Source: Ruminococcus sp. | GTDB taxonomy: Bacteria > Bacillota > Clostridia > Oscillospirales > Ruminococcaceae | Assembly: GCA_015066845.1 (NCBI GenBank) | Contig: SVNO01000022.1 | Location: 1-32,094 of the forward strand | Direction of reading: 5' to 3' | DNA: 32,094 bases | Shown here: piece by piece, positions 1 to 7,606 of the stretch | Position numbering within the stretch: position 1 is the first letter of the stretch | Layout of the letters: the number at the start of each line of letters is the position of its first letter | Position numbers and translations under genes: made by a program | Notes under the pieces: model-generated | Seen by the model: only the letters and a program-made list of their open reading frames with translations | Databases searched by the model: none | What the model was told of the DNA's origin: nothing

Positions 1-37
1 GATGTGTTTGGGAGAAACGTGTATTTCGGAAATAGTA

Positions 38-77
38 TAAAAACGAGGGTCTGCTGTACTTATGACAGCAGACCTCA
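38..77 (-). terminator. Intrinsic terminator, probably for the dockerin operon
   Basis: Read on the minus strand, the stem AGGTCTGCTGT/ACAGCAGACCC is followed by CTCGTTTTTA, which is a proper U-tract. It lies about 200 bases past the stop of the last dockerin gene. The block between has no other minus-strand terminator with a U-tract. Confidence 0.55.
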
Positions 78-270
78 GCTTGTCGAAAAAGTCTTTTTCT
101 GGGGTTAGCACCCCAAGGCTGCCCCCACCCCAACCCCTCCCCCAAAGGGGGAGGGGCTATTTTTCGGGGACTTCGTCCCCGAACCCCATGTGCGGAGCTA
201 TCGCTCCGCGTTTGTTTTTAGGTTTTTTGACAGACTGGAAGGTCTGCTGTACAATATGACAGCAGACCTT
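46..270. repeat. Hairpin-rich MITE-like element between two copies of a terminator hairpin
   Basis: Two closely similar hairpins bound this block: GGTCTGCTGT paired with ACAGCAGACC at 46-77 and again at 239-270. Between them lie four more perfect or near-perfect hairpins: GGGG/CCCC at 101-114, CCCCTCCCCC/GGGGGAGGGG at 134-156, CGGGGAC/GTCCCCG at 165-181 and GCGGAGC/GCTCCGC at 192-209. The inner flanks (TTGTCGAAAAA at about 80-90 and TTTTTTGACA at about 223-232) are roughly inverted, so the block has terminal inverted-repeat character. I see no credible gene in it. A MITE-like or REP-like palindromic element is my reading; no transposase is present. Confidence 0.55.
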
Positions 271-278
271 TCTTTTAT
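239..278 (+). terminator. Plus-strand intrinsic terminator hairpin
   Basis: The stem AAGGTCTGCTGT/ACAGCAGACCTT with an 8-base loop is followed on the plus strand by TTCTTTTATG. It would end transcription entering from the left edge of the window. It is a near copy of the hairpin at 46-77, which carries its U-tract on the opposite side. Confidence 0.5.
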
Positions 279-1726
279 GTATATTTCTTGAGATACTCCT
301 CCAGCATCAGACTGCCGCCGGTGCCGGTATATGCTGCATACTGAAGAATCAGCGCGGCATCCGCTGCGTTAAAAGCACCATCCATATTGACATCCGCAGC
401 GTTCTCCTGCGTTTTGCTCAGCCCCGAATTGCCGCCGGAACCCATGAAGGAAGCCGCTTTCAGTACCAATGCAGCGTCCGCTGCGTTGACCTGCCCGTTT
501 TCGTCCACATCCCCATAGAGAATGCTCTCTCCGATGATGATATCCACATACTGCACATCCTCCGCATTTCTGACAGTAAAGGGATAGGGCTTCGGTTCAG
601 CGGATTCATCCATGATATCACTCAGATACAAGGTGTAGTTTCCTGCCGGCATATGGGCGAGATTGTAGCCCGTTTCAGGGAGTGCGGGCACTGTCACCGT
701 GATGGCATCCCGATTGCCGCCGTAGCAGCTGCCGCTGAGAACGTCACAGCCCATGAGGTTCGTGTCCCTGAAGTTGTAGGTCAGCTCCGCGGAAATATCG
801 TTGGCCTTGCGCGAAACATAGCAATTGACAAAGCCATTTGCATCGGGGATGGCAGCCGTCACGGCACTGCCGCTGCGCAGAAGGAGCAATGCAGCGCGTT
901 CCCTCGTATCGTTGCGCAGGTCGTAGGTTCTCCCCTCAACGACCACCTTTCCATCCGTCGTCGCTTCCCTGAAAAGATCCTGCATATGGACGCGGCGCAG
1001 GTCGTAGCCCACTGCTTCTTCTGCAAGGATGGGGGAGACACCATGGGACATGAACGATGACGTTTTGTCAGGATAAGTGGCATAGAGCATGTCATCGCTG
1101 CTTGCTGCAGATTTCGGATAGGTGGCAACTGTTCCGAACTGTGTATAGCCATGCTCGTTTGCGGAATCTGCCGGATAATTGACATTGATACTGCCGCAAA
1201 GGGTTTCCATGGTAAAACCAATGGGCTTGTTCTTCCATGCTGCGTCCGCATAGAAAGCCACAGTATTGGCAGGCAGTGTGAATGCAGGAGCAGCGGTGGA
1301 GGAATAGCTCTGAATTTCAAAGGTTTCACTTTCTCCGAAGTGGATATACGGATGATTCTTGCCGTAGGTGTAGAGCGTGGAATGGCCGATGCCCGGTATG
1401 GTCAGCTGTTCGATGGTATCGCCCGATGCATGAGGCTCGAACACCGACCACGGAATAGGCGTAAAGCATTTCTGACCGCCGCGTGCACCGAGAATGTCAC
1501 TGTCCGTTTCGTTTTCGAAAAAACTGCCGTCCAGTGCTAAGTATGCCAGAACGTCATTTTCATTGCAAAGCTGCCCATAATAGGAAGTGATTTCTCTGCC
1601 GCTTTTGTCCGTCACCCGTAAATTTACAATATTCAGCGGCGTATATGTCACATCGGCAGCATATGCCGACAGAGGCGTTTGCAGGAACACGCCTGCACAG
1701 AGCAGTGCAGCGATATGGTTCTTCAT
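275..1726 (-). CDS. Secreted dockerin protein, paralogue 1 of 3
   Basis: Encodes 483 residues with an N-terminal signal peptide (MKNHIAALLCAGVFLQTPLSAYA). The middle shares landmarks with its two neighbours: a PWSxF motif, a YDLRRV/YDLRN segment, IPDANGFV, and a late MPAGNYTLYLSD segment that resembles SpaA/Cna-B-like prealbumin folds. Residues from about 405 form a type I dockerin with two calcium loops, GDVDENGQVNAADAALVL and ADVNMDGAFNAADAALIL. Dockerins bind cohesins on scaffoldins or the cell surface, so the protein is probably exported and anchored non-covalently. No catalytic domain is recognisable; adhesin or structural roles are possible. The ATG at 1726 has AAGGAGG upstream. It is the last gene of a minus-strand run and starts 14 bases after its neighbour's stop. 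Confidence 0.85.
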   Translation of the reverse strand: MKNHIAALLCAGVFLQTPLSAYAADVTYTPLNIVNLRVTDKSGREITSYYGQLCNENDVLAYLALDGSFFENETDSDILGARGGQKCFTPIPWSVFEPHASGDTIEQLTIPGIGHSTLYTYGKNHPYIHFGESETFEIQSYSSTAAPAFTLPANTVAFYADAAWKNKPIGFTMETLCGSINVNYPADSANEHGYTQFGTVATYPKSAASSDDMLYATYPDKTSSFMSHGVSPILAEEAVGYDLRRVHMQDLFREATTDGKVVVEGRTYDLRNDTRERAALLLLRSGSAVTAAIPDANGFVNCYVSRKANDISAELTYNFRDTNLMGCDVLSGSCYGGNRDAITVTVPALPETGYNLAHMPAGNYTLYLSDIMDESAEPKPYPFTVRNAEDVQYVDIIIGESILYGDVDENGQVNAADAALVLKAASFMGSGGNSGLSKTQENAADVNMDGAFNAADAALILQYAAYTGTGGSLMLEEYLKKYT

Positions 1727-1740
1727 GATGGTATTCCTCC

Positions 1741-3225
1741 TTATTTGAGCGTTTGTTGCAGAAAATAATCAATCTCCCATTTTCCGCCTGAACCTATGTA
1801 TGCAGCATATTGCAGGATCAGCGCGGCATCCACAGCGTTAAATGTACCATTCTTATCAAGATCGGCGGCAGTGGTCTGTTCCGTATTCAGACCGGAGGGA
1901 TTGCCGGAACCAATGGCAGAAGCCGCTTTCAGGAGCAGTGCAGCGTCCGTGGCATTGATCAGCCTGTCAGAATTGACATCACCCAGCAACGGTGCCTCCT
2001 CCAGCATAAGCTGGAGATATTGTACTTTCTGCGAATTGGTTACGGTGAGCGTTGTGGTTTTTGGGGCAGCGTAGCCTTTTGGAATATCTTCATAGGTCAG
2101 AGTGTAGGTTCCTGCTGGAACCTGCGTCAGAACGATTTCATCCAGAGGAGGCTGCAGTGCCTCAAGGAAATGCTCCGTGAGATTGGCAGCGATGCCGCTG
2201 TCGCTAAACCCGCTGCCGCCGTAGCTGTGACCATTGCCGGTCGGAACATCTCTGTAATTGTAGCAGAAATCCAATGTGTATTCTCTGGTTGTCTTGTCCA
2301 CATAGAATTCCACATAGCCATTTGCATCCGGAATCACGACATTGATGACCGCACCACTCTGGATGGTGAGCATGGCACTGGTATATTGGGTATCCTGCTG
2401 CAAATCATAGAGCAGACCGTCTCTTTCATACTTTCCGTCCTGACGGAATTGGGAGCTGAGCTGCTGAAGCGGCAGACGGCAGAGGACATACTGTGTTGCA
2501 GCATTGCTGATTTCGATGGAATTGGAGCTGACAGAACCGCCGCAATCTCCATATTCCAGCCCGATATATGCGTCATAATCGGTATGAAAGGCACTGAACA
2601 TGGAAACCTCACCAATCGGAATATTGCTGAGGGACTCCAGCAAACTGGGGGAATTTTTCCGGTTAAAGTAATATGTGAAGGTAGGTGTTGTTACATGTCC
2701 GACAGCTTTACGTTTTGCCCATTTCGGATCAACATAGATGCTGAACTGGTTAGCAGGAACTGTCAGTGCGGTTGCCTGCGATGCGTCATAGCTGTACAGC
2801 TGTATTTTATAAGGAATGCCGCCGTTGATGAAGAACGGCTCATTCTGAGTGATTTGATAGCTTCCCGTCTCCCAGTCTGCACGGCAGGTTTTGATGGCGT
2901 GCAGTGTCTGCGGTGCAACATAGGGCGTGAATGTGCTCCACGGAACATCGTAGCAATAGCGGTCATCTCCCAGCTCCGTGCCGTCAATTCCGGAATTATT
3001 GCGTACAAAAAAGTTCTCATCATTGACAATACCGCCGATCTCCGTGCCGGCTGCATTGTGCAGAGTGACTCGCACGCCTTCAGCAGAACTGCCGTCGGGA
3101 TACTGTACGTCCAGAAATACCATATTGCCCGGTGCGACTTCGATCAGACCTGCTGATGCAGAGAGTGGTACGGACTGCAGCAGCAGGATGCCTGCCGCAA
3201 GCAGTGCAGTGATATGGTTCTTCAT
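1741..3225 (-). CDS. Secreted dockerin protein, paralogue 2 of 3
   Basis: Encodes 494 residues. The signal peptide (MKNHITALLAAGILLLQSVPLSASA) is almost the same as in paralogue 1. Residues 26-70 look like a beta-sandwich start (NMVFLDVQYPDGSSAEGVRV), and a VPAGTYTLTYEDIPKGY segment near residue 370 matches the SpaA/Cna-B prealbumin signature. The dockerin starts near residue 415, with loops GDVNSDRLINATDAALLL and ADLDKNGTFNAVDAALIL, and a KWEIDYFL tail. The ATG at 3225 follows AAGGAGGAATACCATC, identical to the leader of paralogue 1. Its 3' end is about 95 percent identical at DNA level to that of paralogue 3, whereas the middle has diverged, which suggests recent recombination between the copies. 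No enzyme motif is seen. Confidence 0.85.
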   Translation of the reverse strand: MKNHITALLAAGILLLQSVPLSASAGLIEVAPGNMVFLDVQYPDGSSAEGVRVTLHNAAGTEIGGIVNDENFFVRNNSGIDGTELGDDRYCYDVPWSTFTPYVAPQTLHAIKTCRADWETGSYQITQNEPFFINGGIPYKIQLYSYDASQATALTVPANQFSIYVDPKWAKRKAVGHVTTPTFTYYFNRKNSPSLLESLSNIPIGEVSMFSAFHTDYDAYIGLEYGDCGGSVSSNSIEISNAATQYVLCRLPLQQLSSQFRQDGKYERDGLLYDLQQDTQYTSAMLTIQSGAVINVVIPDANGYVEFYVDKTTREYTLDFCYNYRDVPTGNGHSYGGSGFSDSGIAANLTEHFLEALQPPLDEIVLTQVPAGTYTLTYEDIPKGYAAPKTTTLTVTNSQKVQYLQLMLEEAPLLGDVNSDRLINATDAALLLKAASAIGSGNPSGLNTEQTTAADLDKNGTFNAVDAALILQYAAYIGSGGKWEIDYFLQQTLK

Positions 3226-3239
3226 GATGGTATTCCTCC

Positions 3240-4751
3240 TTATTTGAGCGTTTGATACAGAAAATAATCAATCTCCCATTTTCCGCCTGAACCTGTGTAT
3301 GCGGCATATTGCAGAATCAGCGCGGCATCCACAGCGTTAATTGTACCGTTCTTATCAAGGTCGGCGGCAGTGGTCTGTTCCGTGTTCAGACCGGAGGGAT
3401 TGCCGGAACCAATGGCAGAAGCCGCTTTCAGGAGCAGTGCAGCGTCCGCGGCATTGATATCAATATCAAGGTTGACATCACCGAGGAGCAGTTTGCGTTC
3501 CAGTGTGAGCTTCAGATATTGGTAATCCTTGGAATCCTTGACCGTGACAGAGGTGATTTTGGGTTCTGCGTAGCCTTTGGGAAGGTCACTGCAGCTCACT
3601 GTATAAGTGCCTGCCGGAACACTTGCCATGTTGACTCCGGTATCGGGGAGATTTGCGGCTTTGACAATCATTCTTTTGGTCGGACTTGTATAACTGTAAT
3701 ATTGTGAAGTCCATGAACCGCCGATGCCATAGCTGCCGTACAGATAATGGTAGCTGAGCACGGCATTGATATGCCGTGAACTCTCTTTGGTGTAGAATTC
3801 CACATAACCGTCCTTGTCGGGAATGACCACCGAGGACATTGCGCCACTCTGGAGGGAGAGGATTGCAGCGGTCTGGGGATTGGGCTTGGCAAGGTCGTAG
3901 GATTTTCCATCTATGGTGAAGGTCGTCTTTCCGGTGAAAATGCATGTATCGTGGCCCTTGAAAATGTCCGGCAGATACATACGGCATTTCACATATTCCG
4001 TTGCCTCGTCATAGCATTCCAGATAATTCAGGGAATGCTTACTGCCAAGACGACCTTCAAGCGTATCGTAATGGAAAAAATTGTCCGAGCCGACAGCTGC
4101 GTTTTTCACCGAGCCGGCAGGTGCAGAGAATCGGAGAAGCTTGCCGTAAAGATTATTGCCTGTATCGCTCAGATTCAGGTATTGTTTGCTCTCGTCCACC
4201 TCCAGATAGGCGCGGTACGGATTATCCTTCCATTTCGGGTCAATATAGACACCCCATTGATTCGGCTCAATGCGAATGCTTTCCTCTGCAGCAGGATGAT
4301 AGCCGAGCTGGATATAGTTGCTTGTCTCCTCTTCAAAATAGAACGAACCCGGAGAATGTGTGAGCGATCCGCTGCTGAACGTATCGTCAGATGCTTCATA
4401 AACTTCGTGCAGGACATAGCCACTCGGAATCATTGCTTCAAATTCACTCCACGGAATGTAGAAATAGTCGGGATACTCCGTACTTGTGGATGTGCAGTTG
4501 TAGATGTTGCTTGTATAGGAGCTGTAGAATCTCTCACCGGTGATCGCACGACCGATATACTCGCCCGTGGAATCCTTGAAGCTCACAGAAACACCGTTCA
4601 CAGGATTTCCCTTTTCATCCACCACCTGTACATTGAGGAGATTGGTGGGCTGTACGGTGACGGACGGGAGGCTGCCGCTGGCATATGCCGTAGGGGATGT
4701 CTGCAAAAATGCAAGCGCAGCAGCAATTGTAAATGCAGTTAATTTTTTCAT
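3240..4751 (-). CDS. Secreted dockerin protein, paralogue 3 of 3
   Basis: First gene of the dockerin run. I place the start at the ATG at 4751, because AAAGGA stands at proper spacing before it and the protein then begins with a normal signal peptide (MKKLTAFTIAAALAFLQTSPTAYA). An in-frame upstream start at 4790 would add a non-signal extension lying inside the thrS terminator hairpin. The product is 503 residues. It has an N-terminal Ig-like or Cna-B-like segment (NLLNVQVVDEKGNPVNGVSV), a second VPAGTYTVSCSDLPKGY segment, and a dockerin from about residue 424 (GDVNLDIDINAADAALLL, ADLDKNGTINAVDAALIL). The first calcium loop has I where G is usual. It probably attaches to a cohesin partner outside the cell; the ligand of the middle region is unknown. 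Confidence 0.83.
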   Translation of the reverse strand: MKKLTAFTIAAALAFLQTSPTAYASGSLPSVTVQPTNLLNVQVVDEKGNPVNGVSVSFKDSTGEYIGRAITGERFYSSYTSNIYNCTSTSTEYPDYFYIPWSEFEAMIPSGYVLHEVYEASDDTFSSGSLTHSPGSFYFEEETSNYIQLGYHPAAEESIRIEPNQWGVYIDPKWKDNPYRAYLEVDESKQYLNLSDTGNNLYGKLLRFSAPAGSVKNAAVGSDNFFHYDTLEGRLGSKHSLNYLECYDEATEYVKCRMYLPDIFKGHDTCIFTGKTTFTIDGKSYDLAKPNPQTAAILSLQSGAMSSVVIPDKDGYVEFYTKESSRHINAVLSYHYLYGSYGIGGSWTSQYYSYTSPTKRMIVKAANLPDTGVNMASVPAGTYTVSCSDLPKGYAEPKITSVTVKDSKDYQYLKLTLERKLLLGDVNLDIDINAADAALLLKAASAIGSGNPSGLNTEQTTAADLDKNGTINAVDAALILQYAAYTGSGGKWEIDYFLYQTLK

Positions 4752-4768
4752 TGTATATCCTTTCTGAA

Positions 4769-4797
4769 AATCCCCCGTGTAGGAATACACAGGGGAT
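4769..4797 (-). terminator. Hairpin after thrS, weak intrinsic terminator
   Basis: On the minus strand AATCCCCTGTGTA pairs with TACACGGGGGATT (13 pairs, one G-U, TTCC loop), followed by only four T residues. It sits between the thrS stop and the first dockerin gene. No promoter is visible in the 54-base gap, so the dockerin genes either depend on readthrough or on a promoter inside thrS. Confidence 0.55.
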
Positions 4798-4805
4798 TGT
4801 GTTGT

Positions 4806-6752
4806 TTATCTTGCCTTGGCTGCAATCTCTGTCAGAAGCTTGCCAAGCAGCGCGTCCATATCCATTGCACCCAGATTGTCGCCCTTTCTGGAACGAACGG
4901 AAACGGTCTTGTTCTCCACTTCCTGATCGCCCACAGTGAGCATGTAGGGAGTCTTTGCAAGGGTAGCCTCGCGGATCTTCTTGCCCATCTTTTCTGCTCT
5001 GTCGTCAATGGAGCAGCGAATACCGGCAGCTTCCAGCTTTGCCTGTACTTCGCCTGCCCAGTCAAGGTGACGGTCAGCAATCGGGATGATCTTGACCTGT
5101 TCCGGAGCCAGCCACAGCGGGAATGCACCTGCATACTTTTCAATCAGGTAAGCAAGTGTTCTCTCATAACAGCCCAGAGAGGTTCTGTGGATGATATAGG
5201 GCTTTCTCTTGGAGCCGTCCACGTCCACATATTCCATGCCGAACTTTTCAGCTAGCAGCATGTCGATCTGGATGGTAACGATGGTATCTTCCTTGCCGAA
5301 TACATTCTTGTACTGAATGTCGAGCTTCGGGCCGTAGAATGCAGCCTCGTCAATGCCGATCTCATAGTCAACGCCCAGATTGTCCAGAATCTTGCCCATG
5401 ATGGTCTGTGCTTCTTCCCACTGCTCCGCAGTGCCCTCGTACTTGTTCTTCGGATTTGCCGGATCCCACTGGGAGAAGCGGAATGTGCAGTCCTCCAGCA
5501 TACCAACAGTATCCAGACAGTGCTTTGCAAGCTCCAGACAGCCCTTGAATTCTTCTTCGAGCTGTTCAGGGCGGAGAATCAGGTGTCCCTCAGAGATGGT
5601 GAACTGACGGACACGAATCAGACCGTGCATTTCGCCGCTGTCCTCGTTGCGGAACAGTGTGGAGGTTTCGCCCAGTCGCATCGGCAGGTCACGGTAGGAA
5701 CGCTGACGGTTCAGGAATACCTGATACTGGAACGGGCAGGTCATCGGACGCAGTGCAAAGCATTCCTTTGTTTCATCGGTCGGGTCACCCAGAACGAACA
5801 TGCCGTCCAGATAGTGGTCCCAGTGACCGGAAATCTTGTACAGGTCGGATTTTGCCATCAGGGGAGTCTTTGTCAGCAGGTAGCCGCGCTTCTGCTCCTC
5901 ATCCTCGATCCATCTCTGGAGGAGCTGAATGACTCTTGCACCCTTGGGCAGGAGAACGGGAAGTCCCTGACCGATGCAATCCACAGTGGTGAACAGCTCC
6001 AGCTCTCTGCCGAGCTTGTTGTGGTCGCGCATTTTTGCTTCTTCACGACGCTGGATTTCCTCGTCAAGCTGTGCAGCCTTGGGGAATGCAGTACCGTATA
6101 CACGGGAGAGCATCTTGTTCTTTTCAGAGCCTCTCCAGTACGCGCCCGTGCAGGACAGGAGCTTGAATGCCTTGACTGCGCCCGTGCTCATCAGGTGCGG
6201 ACCTGCGCACAGGTCAACAAATTCTTCCTGCTTGTAGAAGGAAATCGGCTCACCCTTGGCAGCGTGTTCCTCGCACAGCTCCACCTTGTACGGCTCATCC
6301 ATTTCCTTGAGCTTTGCAATTGCCTCGTCAGGGGAGAGGGTGAAGGCTTCGAGTGCCTGATTCTCCTTGACGATCTTCTTCATTTCCGCTTCAATTTTCA
6401 GCAGTTCTTCGGGGCTGAACGGATGGGGAGCATCGAAATCGTAGTAGAAACCATTGTCAATTGCCGGACCGATGGCAAGCTTGGTTTCGGGATACAAACG
6501 CTTGACAGCCTGTGCCAGAATGTGGGATGCAGTGTGCCAGAATGTCTTTTTGCCCTCTGCATCGTCAAAGGTCAGCACTTCAAATGTGCAGTCCTCTGTC
6601 AGAACGGTACGCAGGTCGCAGACCTCGCCATTGATCTTCACGCAGCAAGCGGACTTGTACAGTCCCATGCCAATGCCCTTGACAACCTCCGCAGCGGAAA
6701 CCGGTGCTTCCACTTCACGAATGCTGCCGTCTTTGAGTGTGAGTTTTAACAT
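4806..6752 (-). CDS. thrS: Threonyl-tRNA synthetase
   Basis: Encodes 648 residues, full family length. It charges tRNA-Thr with threonine in the cytoplasm. The N-terminal TGS domain spans about residues 1-63. The editing domain carries the zinc-site-like motifs HTASH (H73, H77) and CAGPH (C182, H186). The class II catalytic core has zinc ligands C339 (RPMTCP), H390 (ISEGH) and H522 (HRTSLG). Motif 2 reads LFRNEDSGEMHGLIRVRQF, and the C-terminal anticodon-binding domain starts near WLAPEQVKIIP. The text RLGETSTLFRNE and HRTSLGCYERT differs from the Escherichia coli version but keeps the key residues. The ATG at 6752 follows AGGAGAG. A small membrane-protein gene lies 47 bases upstream, and both stand behind a Thr T-box. 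Confidence 0.97.
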   Translation of the reverse strand: MLKLTLKDGSIREVEAPVSAAEVVKGIGMGLYKSACCVKINGEVCDLRTVLTEDCTFEVLTFDDAEGKKTFWHTASHILAQAVKRLYPETKLAIGPAIDNGFYYDFDAPHPFSPEELLKIEAEMKKIVKENQALEAFTLSPDEAIAKLKEMDEPYKVELCEEHAAKGEPISFYKQEEFVDLCAGPHLMSTGAVKAFKLLSCTGAYWRGSEKNKMLSRVYGTAFPKAAQLDEEIQRREEAKMRDHNKLGRELELFTTVDCIGQGLPVLLPKGARVIQLLQRWIEDEEQKRGYLLTKTPLMAKSDLYKISGHWDHYLDGMFVLGDPTDETKECFALRPMTCPFQYQVFLNRQRSYRDLPMRLGETSTLFRNEDSGEMHGLIRVRQFTISEGHLILRPEQLEEEFKGCLELAKHCLDTVGMLEDCTFRFSQWDPANPKNKYEGTAEQWEEAQTIMGKILDNLGVDYEIGIDEAAFYGPKLDIQYKNVFGKEDTIVTIQIDMLLAEKFGMEYVDVDGSKRKPYIIHRTSLGCYERTLAYLIEKYAGAFPLWLAPEQVKIIPIADRHLDWAGEVQAKLEAAGIRCSIDDRAEKMGKKIREATLAKTPYMLTVGDQEVENKTVSVRSRKGDNLGAMDMDALLGKLLTEIAAKAR

Positions 6753-6799
6753 TGTGAATCTCTCCTCTATCTGAATTTTGATTGGATTTGTCCGGGGAA

Positions 6800-7279
6800 T
6801 CAGACCGATGTGGTTTTATCGGGATGATCCGCCTGAAACAGCTGTTCCATCTGATCACGCTGGTTGGACATCATTTTCTTGATCAGGTGATCCGGAATGA
6901 CTTCCCCAAGCACTGCGAGTATGAACAGCAGTGCAGCAAGCACGACCAGCAGAAAGTTATTTTCATTCTCATGAAACGCACAGATCAGACAGAAAACTGA
7001 TGCCGTCAAAAGCAGGAATTCCCACAGGGAAATGAGAATCCGCCAGAGTCTGCCCATGACAAATCTGATGGTAATGGTGCAACCATTTTTCTTTGGGTTG
7101 AACTGGTACTGCAAACCGCCTAAAACGGAAAATGCAGGCGGTACATGCTGGACATGCACACATTTGCTGACGATTTTTTCATCAAGACAGTCATTGAGCA
7201 TTGTCTGAAGCCTTGCAGCTGTTTCCTCTGCGGAAAGCGGCGAATGCAGTCTGATCCGGCAATATTGTTCCCAGAACAT
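6800..7279 (-). CDS. Small two-helix membrane protein of unknown function, T-box controlled
   Basis: I start the gene at the ATG at 7279, which has GGGAGGG six bases upstream. The longer frame to 7387 would run through the T-box terminator and antiterminator. The product has 159 residues. Residues 1-78 are soluble (RIRLHSPLSAEETAARLQ, then a beta-rich NGCTITIRF stretch). Two membrane helices follow at about 81-101 and 108-126, with a short basic tail. The ribosome binding site starts just after the U-tract of the T-box terminator, so expression must depend on tRNA-Thr antitermination, and the message continues into thrS. I do not recognise the family. Being in a threonine-starvation operon might suggest a role in threonine supply or stress, but this is inference. 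Confidence 0.75.
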   Translation of the reverse strand: MFWEQYCRIRLHSPLSAEETAARLQTMLNDCLDEKIVSKCVHVQHVPPAFSVLGGLQYQFNPKKNGCTITIRFVMGRLWRILISLWEFLLLTASVFCLICAFHENENNFLLVVLAALLFILAVLGEVIPDHLIKKMMSNQRDQMEQLFQADHPDKTTSV

Positions 7280-7290
7280 CCAATCCCTCC

Positions 7291-7556
7291 CAAAACAAAA
7301 ACGCCCCGAAGTCACAGTTTTCCTGTAACTTCGGGACGATGACAATACCGTGGTTCCACCCGAATTTGCGCATAGAATGCGCCTCATTGCGCACCCGATA
7401 ACGGTGGTGAGCCGCCGTGGATTAGCACGGACTCCGAGGTGGTATACACTGCTGACACATCCTGCCCTGAGTTTCAGCCCAATTGCTCACGGCTCTCTGT
7501 AGGATGGTGGAATCTTCCTGTCTGCATTGTCTTCCTCATCTGCGTTTTTGATTGTA
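7291..7556 (-). promoter_or_regulatory. T-box leader specific for tRNA-Thr
   Basis: On the minus strand the conserved T-box GGGTGGAACCACGGT lies at 7347-7361. It is followed by a strong terminator (stem CCCGAAGTTACAG/CTGTGACTTCGGG, loop GAAAA, then CGTTTTTG). Upstream is a long Stem I region whose apical part includes AGAGAGCCGTGA and GGGCTGAAAC. The specifier region reads TATACCACCTCGG. Both candidate triplets (7441-7443 and 7438-7440) read ACC, a threonine codon, which agrees with the thrS gene downstream. Known logic: uncharged tRNA-Thr pairs with the specifier and with the T-box bulge and prevents termination, so the operon is induced on threonine starvation. Confidence 0.95.
7297..7336 (-). 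terminator. Regulated terminator of the T-box leader
   Basis: The stem CCCGAAGTTACAG with CTGTGACTTCGGGG and a GAAAA loop is followed by CGTTTTTG on the minus strand. It ends directly before the ribosome binding site of the small membrane-protein gene. Confidence 0.93.
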
Positions 7557-7561
7557 ATCTT

Positions 7562-7590
7562 ATGATAGCACATTTTCGGAGGTTTGTCAA
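7562..7590 (-). promoter_or_regulatory. Sigma-A promoter of the thrS T-box operon
   Basis: On the minus strand TTGACA (7585-7590), a 17-base spacer and TATCAT (7562-7567). The expected transcription start is near 7555, right before Stem I of the T-box leader. Confidence 0.85.
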
Positions 7591-7606
7591 GGGGGAAATG
7601 ATGAAA

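Noticed and set aside
62-259. Plus-strand frame of 65 codons in the palindromic element
   Set aside because: It is made only of hairpin stems (Pro/Gln/Gly-rich translation), has no ribosome site and lies across a terminator.
1810-3156. Long plus-strand frame (448 codons) opposite dockerin paralogue 2
   Set aside because: It lies wholly inside a gene with signal peptide and dockerin motifs on the other strand; its translation has no recognisable domain.
5520-6749. Long plus-strand frame (409 codons) opposite thrS
   Set aside because: Antisense shadow of an unmistakable threonyl-tRNA synthetase; no ribosome site or domain.
7280-7387. N-terminal extension of the small membrane protein upstream of thrS
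   Set aside because: It would translate the T-box terminator and antiterminator, and a strong ribosome site stands before the ATG at 7279.
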